Below, in pieces: positions 31,351 through 40,378 of a stretch of DNA of 64,000 bases. Every line of letters starts with the position of its first letter. The stretch's first letter is position 1. The notes below the pieces were generated by a model. It saw only the letters and a list, made by a program, of their open reading frames with translations. It ran no database searches and was not told the DNA's origin. The position numbers and the translations under genes were made by a program. The stretch comes from Siphonodentalium dalli (taxonomy: Eukaryota; Mollusca; Scaphopoda; Gadilida; Siphonodentaliidae): the NCBI GenBank assembly GCA_032622095.1, contig CP136066.1:146971559-147035558 (forward strand). The letters are read 5' to 3'.

Positions 31351-31515
31351 TTAGTAACTTGTTTAAACAAGTTATATGTCATGTATAGTAACTTGTTTGC
31401 ATTTAAACAACTTATAGTTTCCATGTTTAAACACGTTATTAACTTTACTAAAAATATATAGCTAAGTTAACTAAATTGTTTAAACCAGTAAACTGTTATT
31501 AACTTGTTAAAGCAA
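31351..31515. repeat. Cluster of AACTTGTTTAAACAAGTT palindromes
   Basis: A perfect 20-bp palindrome TAACTTGTTTAAACAAGTTA at 31355-31374 is followed within 140 bp by partial forms (AACTTGTTTGCATTTAAACA, GTTTAAACACGTTATTAACT, ATTGTTTAAACCAGTAAACT, TAACTTGTTAAAGCAAGTA). Origin unknown. Confidence 0.75.
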
Positions 31516-32382
31516 GTATATACGGGCGCTGAATTTTTAGAGGGGCTGAGAGTTTGTGCCTGAATTTTTTTTACATGATATATTCATGGTTGACACAGTT
31601 TTTTGTAGAATATACCTTGTATGTACACACAAATATAACAAAATGGATTCAAATTAACCTTAAATTTGTATAATTCTGGCAGAAATGCGAAAAATACTGT
31701 AATTTGTAATAATTTCCCCCTGAAATACCATTCAATTTTCTCGAAAATTTCCCGAATTTGACTGAAAATATCTCCAATTTGCCCGAAAATTGTCATAATT
31801 TTGAGCTTTCAAAACGTTTGGAGGGTCAAGTCCGGTCCATAATTGTGTCGTTCTTATACATATTTCAATTTATACAGATTGAGAATGCTTTGTACAAAAC
31901 AATAGATAAACACCACGGTTGACCTGGACAAGCCTAAAAAATGCCAGACTGTTATATACTAAGGACAGATAATATCAGTACGATTGCAACACCTTTATTG
32001 ACTTGTACGTGCTATAGTGAATGCAGCTTAAACGGTTGTATTTAATACTCATTAAACTAACAGATTCGCTGCAGTTCTTTATGTTATGGCTTCTATTTAT
32101 CAAACTACTGCCACAATCTTATAGCATTAATTTCCCGTTAGAATTTTTTTCTCCATAAGAACATTATTATTAATGGGAACTTAAACGAATATGGAATAAA
32201 ATTTCACACCAAGCCTATATAAAGGTGTTAAAAGCTTATTTATGTAATAAATTCTGTTCAATTCAATTCATTTAATTTCTCACTCCCTTAATAAAGGTAT
32301 GGAGATAAGATATAGATGTAACATCGCTATAACATACAACTTTATGATGTCATTGAACCAAAGGGTAATATACCTTCCTAAT
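31516..32382. other. No gene; AT-rich, possible LINE 3' flank
   Basis: AT-rich. CCCGTTAGAATTTTTTTCTC with ACATTATTATTAATGGGAAC (32143-32182) recurs diverged at 33925-33965, so part of it is repeated. The last bases before 32383 would be the 3' UTR of the LINE remnant. Confidence 0.45.
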
Positions 32383-33125
32383 CTAATTAAATTCCTTTAT
32401 AATATGCGGGCGATATAAATGTTTATCTTTTGTGTTTAGCAATTCGCTCATGATGACTATAATATTTGGCCTTTCTGTGAATTCTTTCGGCAATAGTCGG
32501 GTTAACAGTAAATTAAAGGCACGGGCGGCGTTCGTTGCAGAAATATTCATATTTGTTCAAATCGCCATCAACAGAAGGAATATTAAAATATATATTGTTT
32601 TGTTCATATGCCAAACATAATCAGCGCGTAAATAGTATATTGTCGTTAAGACGTACGATGGTGTACGTAAACAAGAACCTGCCCGTGTTACAGAAGTGTT
32701 GCTTCTGTTTACATAACACAGCGCAATTCTATTGGTTAATCACACACAAATGATATAAACGCTCTTTGTTATTTCCATATAAGGAAAAAAGTAACAAATA
32801 ACGCTCTTTATGTTTACCATATCCGGATCTAAACAAAAGCCAGATTCCGTAACATTTTTTGCTTTTGTTTACATAACAAAAGAAAAACAGTTGACAATAA
32901 CATACTGTTTATGCCATATTTCTGATTGGTATAAGAACAAGGTCTGTCTATATTTTACTATTATTTCTGTTTATGGCGGTTTTGGACGGAGGTGAATATT
33001 TTAACAGCATACCCACTGCCAACGACGCCCGTATTTTAAACAACTAGTGGAATTCATCGCCAACGATTGACGAAGAGCACAGCGTACAAATACGATCTTC
33101 GATATCAATGTCTTGCCATCTGCCC
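32383..33125 (-). mobile_element. LINE ORF2 3' end split by a MITE
   Basis: On the minus strand GRWQDIDIEDRICTLCSSS and GDEFH (33047-33125) is the CxxC...GDEFH tail motif of invertebrate LINE ORF2. It is interrupted by the family A MITE (32513-33039) and resumes as LLTRLLPKEFTERPNIIV down to a stop at 32383-32385. Taking out the MITE and one TTAA leaves the two halves in the same frame with a single TAG (33044-33046), where a Tyr codon would fit the motif. The remnant has no reverse transcriptase; its other side runs into the 33-bp minisatellite. Confidence 0.8.
32513..33039 (-). mobile_element. TTAA MITE family A, complete copy inside a LINE tail
   Basis: A 519-bp element between TTAA at 32513-32516 and 33036-33039, in the opposite orientation to the 18.5-kb copy. 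Ends AGGCACGGGCGGCGTTCG and, inverted, AATACGGGCGTCGTTGGC. Its insertion into the LINE frame dates it after the LINE fragment. Confidence 0.9.
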
Positions 33126-33129
33126 ACCT

Positions 33130-33462
33130 CTGCAGACGTGTACGACACATCGTATACTTTATCTGCAGAAGTGTATGACACATCGTATACTTTATCTGCA
33201 GACGTGTATGACACATCGTATACTTTATCTGCAGAAGTGTATGACACATCGTATACTTTATCTGCAGAAGTGTATGACACATCGTATACTTTATCTGCAG
33301 AAGTGTATGACACATCGTATACTTTATCTGCAGAAGTGTATGACACATCGTATACTTTATCTGCAGAAGTGTATGACACATCGTATACTTTATCTGCAGA
33401 CGTGTATGACACGTCGTATACTTTATCCGCAGACGTGTATGACACATCGTATACTTTACTCA
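33130..33462 (+). repeat. 33-bp minisatellite
   Basis: Ten copies of GAAGTGTATGACACATCGTA plus TACTTTATCTGCA, nearly identical, with GAC replacing GAA in some. Because 33 is a multiple of 3 and the unit lacks stops in several frames, long open frames run through on both strands (for example an 11-residue repeat SAEVYDTSYTL). These are not evidence of a gene. No spacers exist, so it is not a CRISPR array. Confidence 0.95.
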
Positions 33463-34702
33463 GGATATACGTTCACACGCTTGCAAATTTACCTGGCAAT
33501 TTTACATGCAATGAGTTGTATGGAACTGTTGTGCACGCGCTACATGTATGATGTGAACTACAAACTTCCTGTAAGATACACATGCCCAACAGTTTACGAC
33601 ATGCGCAGTGAAATTTAGGTAATTTCTTAAACGGACATGGCTCATCCGAGCTTCCAAATTATGTATACGTACATGTAATTTGGAATGAGGTTTCATATAT
33701 GTTGAAAAATACACGAAATATTGATTGATATACCGACTTTATTATATGCTCTGAAAAATACTGGCATAATTTGGAATGAGATATAATATATGTTGACAAA
33801 TATTTCATATTTATATTAATATGTATTTTTGATGACATTTATTGATATTTGTGATGATTCTTGTAACTATGTAACATGTTATCCAATAAATCATTAGTTA
33901 TAAGTTATAATTATATTTATTTCCAGTTAGAACAATTTTCCCTGAGAACGTTATTATTATTGAAAATATAAACGAATTTAGAATAATAATTTCAAAACTG
34001 AAATTAAAAAAATATATATATGGAAAATATTGTGTTGTTGCCGTCGCCAGTGTCGGAAGTGTTTACAGGAAGTGATTTAGCAACGTTAGGTTTATTTCGC
34101 ATCTGCAAATATACATTCATATCCTTCCATCATTTACATATTAATTTACAATGTTGATCATCACTAATTATTGCCTCGATATGAATTGATGTTATATATG
34201 TCAGACCAGGGCGAGCCTAACTAAGTGACCAGCAAATGTGCCCCAATCCACAATGTCCTGATAAATTGGCAATGTAAACCATGTGTTTAACTAATTCAAT
34301 TCAAGTCTGTAATCTCAATAAACCAATACATATGGTATGTTAGATATGCAAATTTAAATACTAATACATGACTAAAGCACATTTAATAATTATATAATAG
34401 TATATGTAATAGTAATATATGCATTGGAGGCATATCCACCGGAACAATTGTCATGAAACCATTAAGTATGAGGAGAAACTCTTCCCTGAGAACAAGGACA
34501 TATATTCGACCCACAAACCCGAAACCGGACAATTCCTATTTCAAGTCGAACATTTTCCTATCTTCGCTGTATTTCGGTCAAATTTGCCGGACTGGTTCAA
34601 GATGGCGCAGTTGGGAATTCCAAGGTAGACACCACCGTCAACGGAAACCCTATATCAGCAACGTCCCTGGGTATGTCTACTTGATAAACATCCCTGTTAT
34701 CG
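33463..34702. other. APMAP 3' flank; repeat fragments
   Basis: TCCAAATTATGTATACGTAC to ATATGCTCTGAAAAATACT (33650-33765) recurs at 58985-59085 and inverted at 58600-58660. Otherwise AT-rich with no gene. The 3' UTR of the APMAP transcript should start at 34702 and run leftward; no clear polyadenylation signal was picked out. Confidence 0.5.
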
Positions 34703-34909
34703 TCATCGTTTACTATAATATCTGGTTATGTAAGGTAAATTGTACGATCCAAGGTAGAGAACTCCATTGTCATCTTCAATCTCACTGATCCATGGAACTT
34801 TTTCTCCGGTTGAGTCATGTAAACTCCGTAATATCTCCCCTTTTTCGTTTATTTCTATGGCCAATCCATGTCTCTGCACGAACTTTATGAATACTTCTTG
34901 TGGGATGAA
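34703..34909 (-). CDS. APMAP/hemomucin-like protein, last coding exon
   Basis: Sixty-eight codons plus stop (34703-34705). The acceptor on the minus strand is CCTTTCAG before TTCATCCC, phase 0, matching the phase 0 donor of the preceding exon. It encodes the final propeller strands: HGLAIEINEKGEILRSLHD, then PWISEIEDDNGVLYLGSY and LPYITRYYSKR. The RSLHDPTG and LYLGSF...PY patterns are the usual end of adipocyte plasma membrane-associated protein and insect hemomucin, type II membrane glycoproteins of the strictosidine-synthase-like beta-propeller family with reported arylesterase activity. The frame is clean. Confidence 0.9.
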   Translation of the reverse strand, partial: FIPQEVFIKFVQRHGLAIEINEKGEILRSLHDSTGEKVPWISEIEDDNGVLYLGSYNLPYITRYYSKR

Positions 34910-34975
34910 CTGAAAGGATAAATATTATCTGGGTTAGTTTGTTGATTGGGGTTTAATGTCACTTCCAATAGCTGT

Positions 34976-35443
34976 ATATGTGACCCACCATATCAAATCC
35001 AGTCGGAAGTCGCGATTTTTTTACCCTGTGCCAATGCATTTTCTTATATATGCGAGTCGACCATAGGTCGCCTCGCATATACAAGAGAATGCATTGGCCT
35101 AACAATTTTTTACAATTTTAATAATTTGTTCTTGTATTCTTTAACAATTTTATAATTTCACCCATACAGAGCCCCAGACAAACATGAGCAGACGACACTC
35201 TTCTATGTGCTTCTATATATGTGTGGGGCTCCCTGTAGGGTAATGGATGTTTTTTTTTATTTTATGTCCTAAAAATTGTAAGAAACATTTATTTAAAAAA
35301 CATGATAAAAAATTGTTAAGCCAATGCATTCTCTGATATATGCGAGGCGACCTATGGTCGACTCGCATATATAAGAGAATGCATTGGCACAGAGTAAAAA
35401 AAATCCCGACTTCCGACTGGATTTGATATGGCGGGTCACATAT
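34976..35443 (+). mobile_element. 466-bp TIR element with hairpins near both ends
   Basis: The ends are TATGTGACCCACCATATCAA and its inverse TTGATATGGCGGGTCACATA; the inverted similarity continues through AATCCAGTCGGAAGTCG. Just inside each end sits the hairpin CCAATGCATTCTCTTATATA / TATATAAGAGAATGCATTGG around GCGAGTCGACCATAGGTCG. The centre has no coding capacity. A second full copy, inverted, is at 56744-57211. It lies in the intron between the last two APMAP exons seen. Superfamily unknown; a TA target site is possible. Confidence 0.85.
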
Positions 35444-36543
35444 GTTCATATCATGACATAAGAGGAGAGTCTCAGGACACCTAGCTTCAGCTACGGCGTT
35501 CACGTTTTACTCCTCCAATGTTTAAGACTCCATGCTTCAGGCCGTGACTGTCGTGATCCCTTTATTTACTCAATTCATTGTTGCATGGAACTATCATGCT
35601 CACCCTGTGACCACATATATAGTATCTGAAACATGCAGGCCATACGCAGAAAACATATATAGGAAAACGTTCTCAGGTTTAATGTGTAAGGAGGTTGACT
35701 GATAACTCCAACAGACAGTCTAAGGCTGTTGAATTAATTAGTTGAATATCTCTATAATGGTTCGCGCTGCTGCATGCCAAATTCAAAGACACAGTCTAAG
35801 GTTGTTGAATTAATTAGCTCAATATCCCTATAATGGTTCGCGCTGGTGCATGCCAAATTCAAAGATACAGTTTTATTTATGTTATTGTCATTTGGCAAAA
35901 GAAATGGCAAGTGCGTTCTCTATACCACAAGAAAGTAGAAAATATCTATCAACGAATGGCTCAACAATGTTTTATCAATTATTTCTTACATTCTTTAACA
36001 ATTTTATCATTTTTTTATAATTTTTTCTTACATTCTTTATCAATTATTATCATTTTACTTACATTCTGTAACAATTTTTATTATTTTTAATCATTATTTC
36101 TTACATTCTTTAACAATTTATCATTTTTTTCTTACATTTTTTAACAATTATAAAAAATATTATAAAATTTGTTAGACCAACATTCTCTTATATATGCGAG
36201 TCGACCATAGGCCAATGCATTCTCTTATATATGCAAGGCAACCTATGGTCGACTCGCATATATAAAAGAATGCATTGGCACAGTGTCTTTAATGTTGCGT
36301 ACCATACCACGCACGACATACGGAAGCCCCATACCAGTAATAGTAGAAGTGGCTGATGCATGCCGTTTGATAAACATAAAGTTAACACACCTCTATCAAT
36401 ATGTAGTTAATCTGATTTAGGGACACCTTAAAGATTAGATGATCGAATCACAGACTTCCAGTAGAATATAAAAGGTGGCGAAAATCATCAGACTACGAAA
36501 CATGTCCTGTGGAATGTATATTACATATTGAATTTGTGCTTAC
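35444..36543 (-). other. APMAP intron with repeats
   Basis: Between two coding exons. Includes a tandem pair CAGTCTAAGGYTGTTGAATTAATTAG (35715, 35794), a TTCTTACATTCTTTAACAAT-rich AT stretch (35985-36150) and a partial hairpin module with CCAATGCATTCTCTTATATA (36150-36290). Confidence 0.65.
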
Positions 36544-36736
36544 CTTGGAGATCAACTTCTTGAACCAGGGTAAACTGGCTGCCTTATCTGGGAAGAATAA
36601 CTTGTCTGGGTTACGGACAGTGGCGAATGATATCCAGTACCCGCCAGTATGACTCCTCCTAATGTTGTCAGCCATTCCCGGCAAATTATCCATGAACACT
36701 TCAAACGTTCCCGCCTTCGGTCCTTTTACATAATAC
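36544..36736 (-). CDS. APMAP/hemomucin-like protein, penultimate exon seen
   Basis: A 193-bp exon: acceptor TTATCTAG before GTATTATG, donor AAG before GTAAGCAC. The first base completes an Arg codon begun in the exon at 38444. It encodes YYVKGPKAGTFEVFMDNLPG, then MADNIRRSHTGGYWISFATV and PWFKKLISK. The KGPKAG...F.DNLPG..DNIR.S..GGYW signature is highly characteristic of the APMAP/hemomucin branch of strictosidine-synthase-like propellers. The open frame extends beyond both splice sites into intron sequence, but those parts (WWVITIAEP and CNIHSTGHVS) are not family sequence. Pro, more usual after NIR, is Arg here. Confidence 0.92.
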
Positions 36737-38443
36737 CTAGATAAGAAATAATTCAATAAAAATGGATAATTGTAAGACGGTTCTGCGATTGTGATAACCC
36801 ACCAAATGCCAGGGACCAATTGAATCATTGCCTGCAAAAAGCGCCAACTTTCACACCAAATATTGGGTTGAACATACTTTATTCCAACACAAAGACAATA
36901 CATACAGATACATAAAACATAACATATTGAGACAAAAAATAGTTGACATAAAATTGTTGGTGTATGTTATCGGAGATTTGCACTATTTTACAGGCATTGT
37001 TGTATCGGTTGGAAACGGAGACGACAGTAAGCTATAAACTTTTTTGGTCGTTCCGCCCACTTAGAAAGATGATACCCAATATTCTTAAAGGTGGATTATC
37101 CCTTTGTAAACATGTATTACATAGTTACCGGGGTATAAAATATTATATCTGAATCAAAGACTCCTGTCCTGAAATGCTTCTATCGATTAATATTCATTTT
37201 ATTTCGACTATTTTCTGGTCTAAAAAGGTGGTTGTGTGGTTGTTCAGCTAACGAACAATAGTGGTTACTGTTAACAGAGACCAGAAATTTTATGGTGTAA
37301 TTTTGTCACAAATAAACATTAATTATACTCATTATCGCTTATAACTATGGAATAAAACAACACAACCAATCAATCTGGGACATTTGACGTTCGGTACGTA
37401 GCCATAGGATCAGCCTAATGCTCTCTATCGCTATATGGTATCACGCGAATGGTCTGTTCTAAAAATAGACAAATAAACGGTCCCAATAAAATATTCGAAA
37501 TAAAATCAATATTAATTGATAGAAGCCTTTCTGGACAGGGGTCTTCAGTTCATATCTATTATTTTATACCCACACAACTATTTCAAATTTGTTATTTAAA
37601 GAGATAATCCATCTTTAAGATGGTAATACGTATACAAGATCTTGGTACCATGCGGTCTCATGAATACCTCACTCAGGCAGCATGGGACCATTATATTGTA
37701 TCTGGTCATTGCTATTTGATTGGGTATTTAATGGCTGATTGATTATATGGTCGTTATAATGTACTTAAATTGTATGATAGGTAGATGTCGAGAGGTGTGG
37801 AGAGTATAGGACGGGTTAGAACTGAGGTGGAGGAGAGGGATAGCGATAGAGAGAGATGGTGTGAGAGAGAAGAGAGAGATGGAGAGAGAAAAAGAGAGAG
37901 GGAATAATGCATATTACAGATTCTAAAGAACAATAACCTTTTTGCGAAATAATCATTGATGAGTTGTTCCCTTAGGAATTGTTCAGATAATAAGTTCAAC
38001 AAGCTTTGTATCTGAACATTTCCCACCAATGAATATAACTCATTCTGCACGTGTTTCTATTTTTTCTTGTCTATCGTCTGCTAAAAAAAAATTCTGAACA
38101 CCCCTCCAAATGAATAGACCATTAAAATATATAATTTTATAACTGACAGCAGAATCATTTAGTACAGAAAGGGTTAAACTGTCAAAAGAATGTCAACTTA
38201 CATGTTGTCTGAAATTACGAACTGATGTTGAGTCAGGCTTGAAATTTCCAAATATCGAAAATTATTACCAAAGTTTTGGCTGATACACTCCATTTTGTCA
38301 GTGCTGAGATACCATAGCATGCAATATTGGCGTAACCAAATTGTTGACTATCACCGATTTTTTTTGAATTGTTGGCATTGAACACGAAAATGTATTGGAA
38401 GGTGGCAGGACATTATACTTAAGTATAGACTTAATTATCTCAC
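36737..38443 (-). other. APMAP intron with a TTAA MITE and GA microsatellite
   Basis: A 1.7-kb intron between phase-matched exons. It holds the family C MITE (37085-37618) and an impure GA run at about 37830-37905. Nothing else identified. Confidence 0.7.
37085..37618 (+). mobile_element. TTAA MITE family C
   Basis: Bounded by TTAA at 37085-37088 and 37615-37618. Ends AGGTGGATTATCCCTTTG and, inverted, AGATGGATTATCTCTTTA. The inverted similarity goes on for more than 100 bp (GGGTATAAAATA, CCCTGTCCAGAAAGGCTTCT, TATTGATTTTATTTCGA). It shares no interior with families A or B, but has the same TTAA-AG(G) start. Confidence 0.85.
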
Positions 38444-38578
38444 CTGTGTAGTCTGTACTTCGAAGTTTCTATTACTAGAAAGTACTCTTTGTTCCTTGAG
38501 ATCTGGATTCCATTAGGAAATGACAGTCCATCAACTAATACGGTAGTGATGTTCTTCTTGGGGTCATACCGCAAAATC
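38444..38578 (-). CDS. APMAP/hemomucin-like protein, upstream exon seen
   Basis: A 135-bp exon too short to show as a long open frame. Minus-strand acceptor AATTTTAG before GATTTTGCGG, donor CACAG before GTGAGATA. It encodes ILRYDPKKNITTVLVDGLSF, PNGIQISRNKEYFLVIETSK and YRLHR. The RYDP...VLLDGL.FPNG.QLS....LV.ETT..R pattern is the conserved centre of the family, and the trailing AG joins the next exon's G to restore the Arg before YYVKG. The exon begins with one base completing a codon (probably Arg), so at least one more exon lies upstream. I found no candidate for it to 64000; the 100-N gap at 40279 is between. Confidence 0.9.
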
Positions 38579-38802
38579 CTAAAATTGTAAACAGAGGATT
38601 AGTGAGACAATATCATCAGATAGGCCGGTCCTGTATCAATGATATCGGCAGCAACAGGCACATTGATAATGTCCAATGATTGGTCAACTCAACAGGACAC
38701 AAATCTAACAACTGCATACATTAACTATATTAATAGAGAGGTTTTTATATCAAGAACTTCTAACTGCCATGCATGCCTGAATTTAGTGTGTCTGCCATTT
38801 GG

Positions 38803-38890
38803 AGAATGAGGTCCCCAGGGGTGAATTTAGTGATATCATCCCGCATAGCGGGCTAGCATCACCAAATTCACCCTCTGTGGACCTCATTCT
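38803..38890. repeat. AGAATGAGGTCC hairpin, copy 1
   Basis: Arms AGAATGAGGTCCCCAGGGGT and its inverse ending AGAGGGTGAATTTGG... converge on CATCCCGCATAGCGGG. The ends are perfect (AGAATGAGGTCC / GGACCTCATTCT). It is one of three consecutive hairpins. Confidence 0.85.
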
Positions 38891-39111
38891 ACATGGCCTC
38901 ATATGCCATGGGAGACATAGACTCAGATTGACGTTCCAAATGGTAAATATTGTGATGTACACCCATTGGAAACCTCGACTATGCAATGTGCCGTCTGCCA
39001 ATTTGGGGATATAGAGAAACTAAACTAAAAAAGAAATAGAATCTATATGTGAAGATATTTCTATAGATATTTGATAATAAAGAAACTTTTCAGAGAAGAT
39101 GAGGCCTGAAC

Positions 39112-39200
39112 AGAATGAGGTCCCCAGAGGGTTAATTTAGTGATGATAGCCCGCTATGCGGGATAGGTCACTAAATTCCCCACTCTGTGGACCTCATTAT
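39112..39200. repeat. AGAATGAGGTCC hairpin, copy 2
   Basis: AGAATGAGGTCCCCAGAGGG ... TCTGTGGACCTCATTAT around AGCCCGCTATGCGGG. Preceded by GGGGATATAGAGAAACTAAA at 39005, which also precedes copy 3 (39220): a tandem unit of about 216 bp. Confidence 0.85.
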
Positions 39201-39320
39201 GCATGGCCTCATCTACTGTTGGGGATATAGAGAAACTAAAAAAAAAAAATAGAATCTATGTGAAGAAGTTTCTATAGAAATTTGATAATAAAGAAACTTT
39301 CCAGAGAAGATGAGGCCTAA

Positions 39321-39405
39321 ACGAGGTCCCCAGAGGATCAATTTAGTTATGCTAGCCCGCTATACGGGATAGGTCACTAAATTCACCCTCTGTGGACCTC
39401 ATTCT
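39321..39405. repeat. AGAATGAGGTCC hairpin, copy 3
   Basis: ACGAGGTCCCCAGAGGATCA ... CTCTGTGGACCTCATTCT around AGCCCGCTATACGGG. The left tip has lost the GAAT. Confidence 0.8.
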
Positions 39406-39829
39406 GCAAATGACAGTCACATTAAACAAAGGCTAACTGCCATATGTATACAATGATACCAACGGTCAGATGACGTACGTGATCGCCAGACGTTCATTGG
39501 TGTCAGGTGAATAGTGATCATATATATATATCCGTTCACGTAAACGTCTGGCTATCATGTGCATTGTGTTACATGTAACACACAATGCATGACGTTTGAA
39601 ATTATAAGTTCACGATCTAAACTTAGCTATTTATTAGGATGTTGCCTACCACCAAAATGATGCAGGTTTATTCCACCATCTCCCACTTCCGTCTTCTAAC
39701 ACTAATAATCATGAAGGAATTATGTCGTACAAACCTATTATAGTTATAATCTAGCTTTTTCGAAGGTATACAGTATTAATTTCATTATTTGCCAGATTTC
39801 GGGGACTAACTTTAATCCGGATTTGGCCG

Positions 39830-40122
39830 AAAAAGTGTTTTTTTCCGGATCCGACCCACTTTTTAAAAATTGCTTTAAATCACTATTATGTGACATTTTC
39901 GCATTATATCACCGTTGTATATGATATTATCAGCTGGATAGATGTCCTAGCCACGAATCCGGGCCGAAAAAGTGATTTTTCGCTGATTCCGGATCCGGAT
40001 CCGACCCACTTTTTTAAATTGCTTTAAATCACTAAATCACTATTATGTGACATTTTCGCATTATATCACCGTTATATATGCCACTATCAGCTAGATAGGT
40101 GTCCTAGCCACGAATCCGGGCT
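39830..40122 (+). repeat. Tandem duplication (~150 bp)
   Basis: CCGGATCCGACCCACTTTTT, TATGTGACATTTTCGCATTA and CCTAGCCACGAATCCGGGC occur twice in order (39845-39965, 39992-40122), the second with an extra CACTAAAT. Confidence 0.85.
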
Positions 40123-40215
40123 TCCCGTGGTTGCAAACAGACGACTGGCTCATACAAGTGAATCTGGATTGTTCTAGCTCGCTTGTTAATCCCGGACTGG
40201 GTCACTTGTATCGTT

Positions 40216-40268
40216 ACTCTCTCTCTCCCCCCCCTCTCTCTCTCTCTCTCTCTATCTCTATCTCTTTC
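40216..40268 (+). repeat. CT microsatellite beside the gap
   Basis: An impure (CT)n/(CCCC) run directly before the assembly gap; low complexity probably caused the break. Confidence 0.85.
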
Positions 40269-40278
40269 GTTTATTCGT

Positions 40279-40378
40279 NNNNNNNNNNNNNNNNNNNNNN
40301 NNNNNNNNNNNNNNNNNNNNNNNNNNNNNNNNNNNNNNNNNNNNNNNNNNNNNNNNNNNNNNNNNNNNNNNNNNNNNN
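40279..40378. other. Assembly gap of 100 N
   Basis: Exactly 100 N, the conventional size for a gap of unknown length. Distances across it are not reliable. Confidence 0.99.

Noticed and set aside
33130-33462. CRISPR-like regular repeat
   Set aside because: Units are head-to-tail with no unique spacers, in a eukaryotic context.
33001-33618. Long overlapping frames of 133-183 codons on both strands
   Set aside because: All come from the 33-bp minisatellite, whose length is a multiple of three and which lacks stops.
36493-36903. 136-codon frame taken as one whole protein
   Set aside because: Only 36544-36736 is family sequence with splice sites on both sides; the ends are intron read-through.
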